A stretch of DNA of 64,000 nucleotides from Flavivirga amylovorans (GTDB lineage: Bacteria; Bacteroidota; Bacteroidia; Flavobacteriales; Flavobacteriaceae). The stretch is taken from positions 712,926 through 776,925 of the forward strand of contig NZ_JAUOEM010000002.1 in NCBI RefSeq assembly GCF_030540875.1, read 5' to 3'. Positions 1 to 8,351 of this stretch are shown piece after piece; within the stretch, counting starts at the first letter, position 1, and each line of letters begins with the position of its first letter. The notes under the pieces are model-generated. The model was not told the DNA's origin. It ran no database searches and saw only the letters and a program-made list of their open reading frames with translations. Made by a program: the position numbers and the translations under genes.

Positions 1-1491
1 CTTAAACTCCTCGGTGGTATGGAGCTTACTAGTGCTCCCATCATGGTTCTCATCTTTTGTAATGGTCTTGTAAAGCTCGCCCTCCGAATAAAATTCGGTA
101 CTAGTGTTCAATGTAAGAACAGGATCGTAGAAGGTGCCCCCATTGGTGGTTACTGCTGTAAGGGCTACATCGAATTGTCTTACCTCTCCAGTTGTATTAC
201 TTTGATATTCAAACTCTATTTCATGCCCGTTACCTAGTTTCCAGTCTTCTCCAGGGGCTGCTTGTTTTAAGACTCTATTAAGTGGTGAGGCCTCAAACTG
301 TTTTTGAGAGTATGGGTTTAATGTGTTCTCATATTTTACAGTGTTATAAAACCCCTCTGTATCTACTAAGGCATCTTGTTGATATTGTCCACAAGCATTT
401 GTATTAGGTACATAAGGTAAATAGTCCTTGTCTTGCCTACCAAAACCATCATAGTCTATATGAGTAACAATATCCTGTTGACCACCACCAGAGCGCATAC
501 CTATTGATTGCATGGGTCTTCCTAAACCATCATAGTACGTTATACTTTCTATTTTCTGATCATCTGTAAGAGTAGACAGATCTGTCGTGGCTTCTCTTGG
601 ATTGATAACATGAATATAATTTTCGTTACTTGGCCCACATGTTGGTTGAGCATGAATTATTACGTCATTTGATGGATTTGAAGTGCATCCAGATGTATTA
701 TTAGTAACTGTGAAATTATAAGTGGTATTAGCAATTAGACCTGTTATGGTTGTACTTGAACCAGATCCAGAAATATTACCAGGGTTTATCGTCCAACTAC
801 CAACAGGTAAATCTGTTAATTCCAAACTTGCTGTTGCCACATCAATAGTAGGCTGATTTATGAAATTTATCGTAGGGGTTAAAGGAATTTCAGGTTGGGC
901 ATTAATGGTTATAGTGGTAGAAGGTGGTGAATTGAATCCTCCTGAGGTAGCCGTTATCGTATAGTTTCCTTCAGGTGCCCAAATATCAGATCCTGAAATA
1001 CTAACATCTGTAGAAGGGCTAGCGGAATAAAAATATGAAGAATTATAATTAGTGATAGAAAAATGCCCTCTATACGAAGAACATGATGGTTGTGTCACAG
1101 AGCTAAGTGTTGGAGCTGCAATATTAACGGGAGTTACATCTACGTCTATCTCCGAAAATAGCCAATTCCCAAATGTATCGTAATACTCAACATATACAAA
1201 ATAAAATACGTTTGGGTTATAATTATCCCATTTAATATCAACATAAGATACATCAGAAACATCACCTTGAATGGAACCGCTACTTTGCCCCCACCAAATC
1301 TCACCATTAAAATCTATTTGATTTAAAGGGTCTGTAAGTGTATAACGCCAAGTTTCCCCCTCATTTACTTCAGTTGGCCCAGAGATGTAAGTATCTTGTC
1401 CTAAATCTTGTCCTATTGCTAAACTACTTGTTAACAAGATTATAAAAAAGATATAACCCCTTATTCCTTTATTTAAAAATTGTAAATACAT
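1..1491 (-). CDS. Secreted DUF6443/RHS-type cell-surface protein, N-terminal part (cut by window edge)
   Basis: Reading the minus strand from ATG at 1491 gives 497 uninterrupted codons that run off the left edge, so the C-terminal part is missing. The first 28 or so residues form a signal peptide ending near AIGQ. Two or more Ig/fibronectin-like beta repeats follow (about residues 30-290). Then comes the motif YYDGLGRPMQSIGMRSGGG with a following DYDGFGRQDKDYLPY-like block, the hallmark of DUF6443, which precedes the RHS barrel region in Bacteroidetes. It lies 11 bp downstream of the lipocalin-like gene and is probably in one transcript with the RHS protein at 1985-5464. Any variable C-terminal toxin and immunity gene would lie outside the window. 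The family call is firm; the effector role is inference. Confidence 0.8.
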   Translation of the reverse strand, partial: MYLQFLNKGIRGYIFFIILLTSSLAIGQDLGQDTYISGPTEVNEGETWRYTLTDPLNQIDFNGEIWWGQSSGSIQGDVSDVSYVDIKWDNYNPNVFYFVYVEYYDTFGNWLFSEIDVDVTPVNIAAPTLSSVTQPSCSSYRGHFSITNYNSSYFYSASPSTDVSISGSDIWAPEGNYTITATSGGFNSPPSTTITINAQPEIPLTPTINFINQPTIDVATASLELTDLPVGSWTINPGNISGSGSSTTITGLIANTTYNFTVTNNTSGCTSNPSNDVIIHAQPTCGPSNENYIHVINPREATTDLSTLTDDQKIESITYYDGLGRPMQSIGMRSGGGQQDIVTHIDYDGFGRQDKDYLPYVPNTNACGQYQQDALVDTEGFYNTVKYENTLNPYSQKQFEASPLNRVLKQAAPGEDWKLGNGHEIEFEYQSNTTGEVRQFDVALTAVTTNGGTFYDPVLTLNTSTEFYSEGELYKTITKDENHDGSTSKLHTTEEFK

Positions 1492-1502
1492 ATTCTTAGT
1501 GT

Positions 1503-1937
1503 TTAGTTTTTTATATAATCCAACTCAGTTAGTATTGCTCTTGAATTTCCTGTAATAACTAACTTCAAAGTCATTGCTGTAGTAGAAAGTGATTTAATCT
1601 TAAATTTCATGGTTTTTCCCAATGAATTAGTTAAAATAATGGTATCGCTGGTTACTGTCCAGTTACCCATAACTTGTCTTCCATTAGGAGATACTTGCAA
1701 AAAGGTTCCATCATTATTAAAACTTAAAGTTCTATTTTTATAAGACTTCTCAAAACTTAGTTTTCTTGTCGTTTCCATATTGATGTAATGCTCCTTTGCT
1801 TTTGTTTTCATTTTGGCTAAGGAAGAATTATAATTAAAAGTCCATGTCCCCTCAAGTTGTTCTGTTATGTTCTGTGCTTGCATTGAAAAACTTAAAGTGA
1901 TAAACAAAATCACTCTAACATAATGTATTGGTTTCAT
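1503..1937 (-). CDS. Small secreted lipocalin-like protein
   Basis: A 144-residue protein with an N-terminal signal peptide (residues 1-22, ending QAQ). The short beta-rich body contains LEGTWTFNYN near the start and MGNWTVTSDTIILTN in the middle. That G-x-W pattern, followed by DTIILT and a closing beta strand, is typical of the lipocalin-like stress or calycin domains often found in Bacteroidetes. It sits between two RHS-family genes on the same strand with short gaps (11 and 47 bp), so it is likely co-transcribed with them. A function as chaperone or immunity factor for the RHS proteins is possible but not shown by the sequence. Confidence 0.6.
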   Translation of the reverse strand: MKPIHYVRVILFITLSFSMQAQNITEQLEGTWTFNYNSSLAKMKTKAKEHYINMETTRKLSFEKSYKNRTLSFNNDGTFLQVSPNGRQVMGNWTVTSDTIILTNSLGKTMKFKIKSLSTTAMTLKLVITGNSRAILTELDYIKN

Positions 1938-1984
1938 ATTAATGAGATTAATGTGTTTTAGAAAAGATATAATTACTAGATCTT

Positions 1985-4900
1985 TTATTCATTCTTATAG
2001 TGGTATTCATTTTGTGACAAAATATTACCATCGGTATCTTTAACCTGTTTTAAACGGTTAAAGTTATCATACTCGTAATAGGTAGTATATCCCTTAGGGT
2101 CGGTGATACTGGTTACGCCTATTAAGGGATCGTAGGTGTAGGTTGATACCATAGCATTGGGAAATTCATCGCGTAACAGTTGTAATTTTGTCCTCAAAAT
2201 GTTCTCTGAGTTATTGTCAACTTCATTACTTGTAGCTGTTACAGCATTATCAATCAATGTTTGTTGAGAGTCGGTAATGGTATAAGGTTTACTGACTTCA
2301 AATGTGGCGTTTTCGATCTTAGCTATAGGATATTCTTCATTATAGCCCCAAATGTAAACTATAGAAGTTCCGTCTGATTTTGCAATTTCTTTTATGTTAC
2401 CATTGGAATAATAGCCTTTATAAGTAACACGGTCTTCCAAATTTTCAGTAGCTTTAGATGTTTGAACTAATTCTGGTAGCACTATATGCCCAGTTCCAAG
2501 ATAATTTAAGCCCCAATCTTTGTATTGTGTAAATTGTGTTGAAAGTGCCGCATCGTTTAATGTGCTCTTTTGTTCTATAAGAGGTGATAAAATATGGTTG
2601 TCATTTAAATAATCAATAGCTGTACTTGTGCCTTCGGGAAAATCTAAAGGATACTTGCTCTCTGCCTTTAAAGTTTGACCTTGGCTATTAATTGTAAATA
2701 CTTCTGTTGGAAATTTATGGTATTCATTATCATAGGTATAAGTTGTACTTGTTATTATTGGGTTTTCTCCATTAAGGTCGTAAATGATTTCTTCTGTATC
2801 TGTTAGATACCACCACTCTGAATAGATATCATAAAACGTCGATGGGGATCCTGCTAATGGCTTATTTGATCCTGGTTGTAGATAAGAATTAAACCCTTTG
2901 ATTTGATTCATTATTTGAGAATCATAATTATTATTTTTTTCATACACCAATACACTATCAATGTTAAATGTTTTTTGCATTAACAACTTCCCATTACCTA
3001 AATGAGGTCTATAGGGGGTTCCAGGTACGTCTCCAGTGCCTGTATCTATCTCAGATTTATTTATATAATAATACCTAGTGGTACCATTATCTGTTTGAGC
3101 TATTGTGGAAAGTTGCTTTATAGATACTCTATCATAGCCTATAGGACTTCCTAAAGCAGAGTTGCCAAAAGGAGTTGTTGGCTCAGAATTAATAACTACT
3201 CCAGATTTATAGGGAATGGGATATCCTAGATTATATAAAGCATCATCAAGTATCGAATAAAGAATTCTCCCTTTTGGACAATCTTTGTAAGGCACAATAT
3301 TAAATTTAAACATATGACTTTTAGGTTTCATTAAAACCCCAGATGACTCCTCTTGATCATTATAAGTATAATCATATATCTTTTCATTGATCATTTCTGC
3401 ACCCTTATTAAAGTTTCTAATACTAGAAATTCTCAAACCAGATCCATATTTATTAAGTTTCACCTCAGAAAAATCAATATAATAAAGGCTTAATTCCAAA
3501 TCTAGATAAAAATTATTACCGTTATCAACTTTAAGTTTATAATTTCCCGCAGGCAAATCTACTTTAGCAACCATAAAAGAAGTCTCTAATTCTTCTTTGG
3601 GGTTAAAACTAACAATAGGGAATTGTTGTCCATCAGCAAATGTTAATTTAGCTTCAATCTCATCATTGAATATCCCCCCAGAGGAATGTAACATATGATA
3701 ATTATACTCCATATCGAATCGTAAATAAACTGTTGTGGTTTTATCAAGTGTAAAAGTACGCTCTTTAATAGCATCTGGATGGGAATTCTTATTTGGTGAG
3801 TTTGGGTCATTATAATCTTTAACGACTAAAGTTTCTTTAGAAAAATTAGTATATGGTTCAAAATATTCATTGGTTTGATAGGTGAATTCAGTTTTTCCAC
3901 CTGTTGGATATTGTATTGATTTTAAAACACCCGCTTGATTTTTATCAATATTTGGAGCTTTTAATTTAACTTTTTGTATTTCTAATTGGGTGGGAGTAAT
4001 TTGACCGATAGCTTCATTACTAATAATTAACCTGTTTCCAGAATCTGTATTCTCTACATTATGGAGAATGGAATGATAAGCATTTTCTAAGGTTAACTCT
4101 TTAGCATCAATTAGTCTGGTTGGACAATAATACCCCCATAAATCTATTTCTTCAGATGTTTTACTAGGTAATTTAGTAGTATCGTATTTAAAAATATATG
4201 GAGGGATATTAAAGTCATCAGCACTGCTAACATGTATCTGTTCTAATTTTAATCGTAAATCGTTAGCGGGGTTTACTGGACTAACAGTTTCGGAGCTAAA
4301 ATAATTGTACTGTAAATTCACTTTCTTAATTAAGCTATTTGATAAATCAAAAACCTCTATTGATTTTAATCTTTGTGGTAAGGGATCATCATTATTTCTT
4401 GTTCTAACATCTAATCTATCCTCAGTGTTAAAAGAAATATATCCATTTTTAAAATTTATTTTACTTAAATATATAGCATCTGTTTCTTGTTGTGAAACAT
4501 ACGAAAATAAAGGGATGTATTGTTCTTCGGCAGGTTGTGTATAGTGAAACCATTTACGTCCAGAAGCTATCTGACTCAGAATATTTCCTTCTACGTAATT
4601 GTATTCAAAAGAAATAAAATCACCATTTGGAGTTTTAATTTCATCTAGATACCAAGCATTATCAATAGGTAAGAGATTTGTTTTTCCAAAAGGTATTATA
4701 CCTCCTGCAAAATTGAGATTACTCCCCAAAGCTGAATAATAAAAATTATTTGTACTTTCTTTTGTTTGAAAAGTATATATCCACCCATTTTGATCCTTAA
4801 CAGTCCATTTTTTATTATTCCTATTAAACTTAAATTCAATATTGTTATTTTCAATAGGTAGGGCAGTGTATTCCATTGGATAAGTTAAAACACCATTAAT

Positions 4901-5464
4901 TTCTTCTTTAGGGTGTCTATCAAATATCATTTTGCCATTGTTTCCAAAAAAATTATAAAAAAAGTAATCTGGTTGTCCGTCAAAATGGCCTGCTACTAAG
5001 TTATCACCATAAACTTCGTGTGGAGTACCTAGGGAAAAACAAGTTTCTGTATTTTCAGGGGTGAAAATTTCATTATTTGCACCAAGAGGAAGATGTTCTG
5101 TTGAAATATTAATATATCCATTTGGGATTTCAAAATCATCCCTACTTCTTATTTGCCTAGTAATCATACCCCCTGCATTTAAAGCCCAACCTAAGCCTAC
5201 CCAGCTAGCTTCTTGACCAACTTTAATACCGGAAGCATGGTAACTCAAAGAAATAGGCAACTCAATATCTCCTGACTTTATATTGTACAACGGTATGGAA
5301 ATATTAGGGACTCCAGTATAGTTGCTTACGGGAATTTCTCCGTATTGAGCCAAAGAGGCCGCATTTGGCGAAGGAGGAATAATAGTAGGGAGTTCTTGAG
5401 CTTGTACTCTAATAGAATATAAAATGATTAAAGCAAATACGATCAACGAAGAAAGTCTTTTCAT
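1985..5464 (-). CDS. Large secreted RHS/YD-repeat protein
   Basis: A 1159-residue protein with a signal peptide (residues 1-23, ending VQAQ). The N-terminal part begins with the PSPNAASLAQYGEIPVS and LPISLSYHASGIKV motifs seen at the start of Bacteroidetes RHS-repeat proteins. A long beta-rich body follows. The last 150 residues carry YD/RHS repeats such as TYTYDPLIGVTSITDPKG and YEYDNFNRLKQVKD. It ends shortly after these repeats and has no obvious toxin domain of its own. The next co-directional RHS-like gene (DUF6443, at 1-1491) may supply the rest of the shell. Such proteins form secreted or surface beta-barrel shells; cargo and target cannot be told from here. Confidence 0.85.
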   Translation of the reverse strand: MKRLSSLIVFALIILYSIRVQAQELPTIIPPSPNAASLAQYGEIPVSNYTGVPNISIPLYNIKSGDIELPISLSYHASGIKVGQEASWVGLGWALNAGGMITRQIRSRDDFEIPNGYINISTEHLPLGANNEIFTPENTETCFSLGTPHEVYGDNLVAGHFDGQPDYFFYNFFGNNGKMIFDRHPKEEINGVLTYPMEYTALPIENNNIEFKFNRNNKKWTVKDQNGWIYTFQTKESTNNFYYSALGSNLNFAGGIIPFGKTNLLPIDNAWYLDEIKTPNGDFISFEYNYVEGNILSQIASGRKWFHYTQPAEEQYIPLFSYVSQQETDAIYLSKINFKNGYISFNTEDRLDVRTRNNDDPLPQRLKSIEVFDLSNSLIKKVNLQYNYFSSETVSPVNPANDLRLKLEQIHVSSADDFNIPPYIFKYDTTKLPSKTSEEIDLWGYYCPTRLIDAKELTLENAYHSILHNVENTDSGNRLIISNEAIGQITPTQLEIQKVKLKAPNIDKNQAGVLKSIQYPTGGKTEFTYQTNEYFEPYTNFSKETLVVKDYNDPNSPNKNSHPDAIKERTFTLDKTTTVYLRFDMEYNYHMLHSSGGIFNDEIEAKLTFADGQQFPIVSFNPKEELETSFMVAKVDLPAGNYKLKVDNGNNFYLDLELSLYYIDFSEVKLNKYGSGLRISSIRNFNKGAEMINEKIYDYTYNDQEESSGVLMKPKSHMFKFNIVPYKDCPKGRILYSILDDALYNLGYPIPYKSGVVINSEPTTPFGNSALGSPIGYDRVSIKQLSTIAQTDNGTTRYYYINKSEIDTGTGDVPGTPYRPHLGNGKLLMQKTFNIDSVLVYEKNNNYDSQIMNQIKGFNSYLQPGSNKPLAGSPSTFYDIYSEWWYLTDTEEIIYDLNGENPIITSTTYTYDNEYHKFPTEVFTINSQGQTLKAESKYPLDFPEGTSTAIDYLNDNHILSPLIEQKSTLNDAALSTQFTQYKDWGLNYLGTGHIVLPELVQTSKATENLEDRVTYKGYYSNGNIKEIAKSDGTSIVYIWGYNEEYPIAKIENATFEVSKPYTITDSQQTLIDNAVTATSNEVDNNSENILRTKLQLLRDEFPNAMVSTYTYDPLIGVTSITDPKGYTTYYEYDNFNRLKQVKDTDGNILSQNEYHYKNE

Positions 5465-5764
5465 AAGGCTATGGATTGTTTAATTATAAAATAATAAGCC
5501 ATAAAATTACTGAACACTCAAAGAATAAAAGTAAGATTTCACCTTACTTTTGGTAAGGTTTAGTGTTAAAATCTGGTAAGGTTTTATTTATTTAATCTTG
5601 CTTGAAATAAATTTTCATCTTAGTTGTAAGTAGTTTTTACAGCTAACTATAATTTGAAAGGAAATTGAATACCTTTGATAAATAGTTGATTTTTAAAATT
5701 TTATAACATTTTTTTGTTTTTTTGTAACATTTGCAACAAGCTATAAATTAAGTATATTAGCAGC
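5465..5764. other. Intergenic region between the RHS gene and the Rrf2 regulator, with repeated GTAAGG motifs
   Basis: A 300-bp AT-rich divergent region. It holds a 9-bp inverted repeat (AAAAGTAAG at 5527-5535 facing CTTACTTTT at 5543-5551) and two direct copies of TGGTAAGGTTT at 5551-5561 and 5574-5584, about two helical turns apart. The rest shows no ORF or RNA gene that I recognise. Transcription must diverge here for the RHS cluster (minus) and the Rrf2 gene (plus), so the repeats could be regulator sites. Confidence 0.4.
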
Positions 5765-6178
5765 ATGCTATCCAAGAAGACTAAATACGGCTTAAAAGCA
5801 CTAACCTATATAGCCAAAAATGAAGGAGATAATCCTGTCCAAATAAGTGAGATTTCTAAGAATGAAAATATCCCGCAGAAATTCTTGGAAAGCATTATGC
5901 TTACGCTTAGAAAATCTGGTTTTTTAGGCTCAAAAAAAGGAAAACACGGAGGGTATTATCTCATTAAAGAACCTGCTAATATTAAAATGGCAGATGTTAT
6001 GCGTGTTTTAGAAGGTCCTATTGCTATGGTGCCTTGTGTAAGTTTGAATTTTTATGAAAAATGTGATGACTGTCCAGACGAGCATGACTGTAGTGTTCAT
6101 AAACTTATGATTCAAGTACGCGATAATACTTTAAAGGTATTAAGGAATAATACCTTAGAAGATCTGTCTGGATCTTAA
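5765..6178 (+). CDS. Rrf2-family transcriptional regulator
   Basis: A 137-residue Rrf2 protein. The winged helix occupies about residues 1-70 (MLSKKTKYGLKALTYIA, QISEISKNENIPQKFLESIM, GKHGGYYL). The loop that binds Fe-S clusters in IscR and NsrR is present with Cys91, Cys100, Cys103 and Cys109 and His112. This arrangement resembles IscR, so redox or cluster sensing is plausible; CymR-type control through CysM is the other known mode. It lies upstream of the sulfate-assimilation operon, whose promoter at 6275-6303 is followed at once by an inverted repeat that could be its operator. Regulation of the cys genes is therefore a reasoned inference. The family call is secure. Confidence 0.92.
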   Translation: MLSKKTKYGLKALTYIAKNEGDNPVQISEISKNENIPQKFLESIMLTLRKSGFLGSKKGKHGGYYLIKEPANIKMADVMRVLEGPIAMVPCVSLNFYEKCDDCPDEHDCSVHKLMIQVRDNTLKVLRNNTLEDLSGS

Positions 6179-6274
6179 GCGTTGAAAATTTCATAAAATA
6201 AATCGATTTTCTCTTCAATTTAGGTTAATTAACCTGAAAATATTCCATTATTCTAAATAAGTTGTTAATATTTT

Positions 6275-6303
6275 TTGTCATGTAACAAAAAGTACTACTT
6301 TTG
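6275..6303 (+). promoter_or_regulatory. Bacteroidetes-type promoter of the cys operon
   Basis: A perfect -7 element TAnnTTTG (TACTTTTG, 6296-6303) has an upstream TTG (6275-6277) 18 bp away, near the usual 19-21 bp spacing of Bacteroidetes sigma-A promoters. The predicted start site falls about 5-9 nt downstream, around 6308-6312, leaving a leader of about 35-40 nt before the first gene of the operon at 6347. Confidence 0.65.
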
Positions 6304-6305
6304 TA

Positions 6306-6328
6306 ATTCCTATTAAATCGATAGGATT
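6306..6328 (+). promoter_or_regulatory. Inverted repeat over the cys operon start site, candidate Rrf2 operator
   Basis: ATTCCTAT (6306-6313) and ATAGGATT (6321-6328) form an inverted repeat with 7 of 8 pairs matched around a 7-bp spacer. Its half-site centres are about 15 bp apart. It begins 2 bp after the -7 box and so covers the predicted transcription start, the classical position for a repressor. The adjacent Rrf2 gene is the natural candidate protein. Binding is inferred from position and symmetry only. Confidence 0.5.
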
Positions 6329-6346
6329 AATGTAATACAACGACAA

Positions 6347-6604
6347 ATGATAGCGCAGATGTTATTAAAAAACAAAGAAAAGTCTACTTATAAAGCCGAT
6401 AGTACTGGTGAAAAACCTATCAGGAGTATTGCTAAGGCTTTAAGTTGGAGGGTTATAGGGACTCTAGATACATTGATTGTTTCTTATATATTAACTCAGG
6501 AGATAACAGTGGCATCACTTATAGCATCTGTGGACTTTTTAACTAAAATGGTATTATACTTTTTCCATGAAAGACTTTGGAATAAGATTAAATGGGGAAA
6601 ATAA
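6347..6604 (+). CDS. DUF2061 membrane protein, first gene of the cys operon
   Basis: An 85-residue protein whose last 60 residues match the DUF2061 pattern: SIAKALSWRVIGTLDTL, then TKMVLYFFHERLWNKIKWG. Two hydrophobic segments (about 38-52 and 56-74) indicate an inner-membrane protein. DUF2061 proteins are often found beside sulfate-assimilation genes, and the position here, first in the cys operon and touching cysH, fits that. A part in sulfate or sulfite handling is guessed from context only. The ATG at 6347 is used; an in-frame ATG at 6359 is an alternative. Confidence 0.85.
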   Translation: MIAQMLLKNKEKSTYKADSTGEKPIRSIAKALSWRVIGTLDTLIVSYILTQEITVASLIASVDFLTKMVLYFFHERLWNKIKWGK

Positions 6605-6615
6605 ATAGAAAGAAG

Positions 6616-7236
6616 ATGTTTACAGAAAATCAAATACAAGAATTGAATGAGGCATTTAAAGAGGCCTCTCCAATAGACATTATAAAAAAAGCTTTTGAGC
6701 TTAATACTAAAGCTTTAGTAACAACTAACTTCAGACCTTACGAAGCAGCTATTTTGCATGCTGTAAATTCGGTTGAAGCAAAAGTGCCAGTTGTTTGGTG
6801 CGATACGGGTTATAACACGCCCCAAACATACAAACATGCAGAGCAGGTGATTAAAGATTTAGATTTAAATGTCTTTTTATATGTTCCAAAACAAACATCA
6901 TCACATCGCGATGTTGTTATGGGAATTCCTAGCATTGATGCTCCAGAGCATGCATTATTTACAGAACAAGTAAAACTGGAGCCTTTTAGAAGAGCAATGG
7001 AAGAACACAAGCCAAACGTTTGGTTTACAAACCTTCGTCAAGGACAAACAGCATTTAGAAATAGCATTGGGATTTTTAGTTTGAGTAACGATGGCGTATT
7101 AAAAGTGAGTCCTTTTTATTACTGGTCTGATGAAAAATTAGACCGTTATTTAGAAGAAAATAATTTGCCAAACGAATTTAAATATTTCGATCCAACGAAA
7201 GCATTAGAAAACAGAGAGTGTGGTTTACATGCGTAG
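6616..7236 (+). CDS. cysH: Phosphoadenylyl-sulfate (PAPS) reductase
   Basis: Reduces (P)APS to sulfite with thioredoxin. The protein ends with the diagnostic ECGLHA tail bearing the catalytic cysteine, and has the PAPS-reductase folds VVWCDTGYNTPQTY, FTNLRQGQTAFR and SPFYYWSDE. It lacks the CC...CxxC cysteines that bind the 4Fe-4S cluster of APS reductases, so it looks like the cluster-free PAPS type. Start: I chose ATG 6616, preceded by AGAAAG; an upstream ATG at 6592 overlaps the DUF2061 gene and would add eight residues. No APS kinase (cysC) lies in the operon, which leaves the true substrate, APS or PAPS, open. Confidence 0.9.
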   Translation: MFTENQIQELNEAFKEASPIDIIKKAFELNTKALVTTNFRPYEAAILHAVNSVEAKVPVVWCDTGYNTPQTYKHAEQVIKDLDLNVFLYVPKQTSSHRDVVMGIPSIDAPEHALFTEQVKLEPFRRAMEEHKPNVWFTNLRQGQTAFRNSIGIFSLSNDGVLKVSPFYYWSDEKLDRYLEENNLPNEFKYFDPTKALENRECGLHA

Positions 7237-7316
7237 AACAGTATGCAGTTGTAGTAAACAGAATAGATAAAAACATTAAAATAACAAATATTCTTGCTTT
7301 TACCCGAGTAAGAATT

Positions 7317-7344
7317 CCTCCCCTTTTGGGAGGCTAGGAGGGGC
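7317..7344 (+). repeat. G/C-rich dispersed palindromic repeat ending in a Shine-Dalgarno-like site for cysD
   Basis: CCTCCCC-TTTT-GGGAGG hairpin followed by CTAGGAGGGGC. The reverse complement recurs at 20134-20161 with one base different in 28. Its last purine block GGAGGGG lies 6 nt before the cysD ATG, a spacing ideal for ribosome binding, although strong Shine-Dalgarno sites are rare in this window. Confidence 0.75.
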
Positions 7345-7349
7345 TAATT

Positions 7350-8255
7350 ATGAATAAAGATACATCACATATCAACTCATTAGAGAACGAAGCGATATAC
7401 ATCATGAGAGAAGTAGCGGCACAGTTTGAAAAACCAGTGTTGTTATTTTCAGGAGGAAAAGATTCTATTACTTTAGTGAGGTTAGCTGTAAAAGCGTTTT
7501 ATCCAGCTAAGATCCCATTCCCTTTAATGCATATTGATACAGGGCACAATTTTCCTGAAACTATAGAATTTAGAGATCGATTGGTTAAAGAATTAGGATT
7601 AGAACTTATTGTGCGGAATGTGCAAGATTCTATCGATCAAGGAAAAGTGAAAGAGGAAACAGGTAGATATTCAAGTAGGAATCAACTTCAAACAACAACA
7701 CTTTTAGATGCTATAGAAGAGTTTAAGTTCGATGCTTGTATTGGTGGTGCACGTCGTGATGAAGAAAAAGCAAGAGCTAAAGAACGTATTTTTTCTGTAC
7801 GTGATGACTTCGGACAGTGGGATGAGAAAAACCAACGCCCTGAGTTATTCGATATGTTGAATGGAGATATAGAACATGGACAAAATGTTCGTGTATTCCC
7901 AATTTCAAACTGGACAGAATTAGATGTTTGGTCTTATATAGAGAAAGAAGATATAGAAATACCATCAATTTATTTTGCCCACAAACGCAAAGTGTTTTTA
8001 AGAGACGGTATGATCTGGTCTGCAGAAGACGATGTTGTTTATAGAGATGACAATGAAGAAGTGGTAGAAGAATTAGTGCGTTTTAGAACGGTAGGAGATA
8101 TGAGTTGTACAGCGGCTGTATTGTCTGATGCTGTTTCTATCTCTAAGGTAGTACAAGAAATTAGAGAAAGTACTATTTCAGAGCGTGGTGCGCGTATTGA
8201 CGATAAACGTTCTGAGGCAGCCATGGAGAAACGTAAACAACAAGGGTATTTCTAA
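7350..8255 (+). CDS. cysD: Sulfate adenylyltransferase subunit 2
   Basis: Catalytic subunit of ATP sulfurylase, which makes APS from sulfate and ATP together with CysN. It is 301 residues long, the usual length. The PP-loop SGGKDS is at 34-39. GGARRDEEKARAKERIFS lies mid-protein and SIYFAHKRKVF and RFRTVGDMSCTAAV in the C-terminal half, all family signatures. The start codon is fixed by the repeat-borne purine block just upstream. The gene lies between cysH and cysN in the same operon. Confidence 0.97.
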   Translation: MNKDTSHINSLENEAIYIMREVAAQFEKPVLLFSGGKDSITLVRLAVKAFYPAKIPFPLMHIDTGHNFPETIEFRDRLVKELGLELIVRNVQDSIDQGKVKEETGRYSSRNQLQTTTLLDAIEEFKFDACIGGARRDEEKARAKERIFSVRDDFGQWDEKNQRPELFDMLNGDIEHGQNVRVFPISNWTELDVWSYIEKEDIEIPSIYFAHKRKVFLRDGMIWSAEDDVVYRDDNEEVVEELVRFRTVGDMSCTAAVLSDAVSISKVVQEIRESTISERGARIDDKRSEAAMEKRKQQGYF

Positions 8256-8271
8256 AATACCAATTTTTGTC

Positions 8272-8291
8272 ATTTCCGCGAAGGTGGAAAT
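8272..8291 (+). repeat. Degenerate copy of the ATTCCTGC-type dispersed palindrome
   Basis: ATTTCCGCGAAGGTGGAAAT between cysD and cysN can fold into a short hairpin. It is a variant of the same 20-bp palindrome found at 22368, 45356 and 60599. Confidence 0.6.
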
Positions 8292-8351
8292 CTTTTAAAA
8301 AGAATATTTAATAAGCTAAGAGCCCAGAGCAAATAGCAAAGCCAAATAAAA

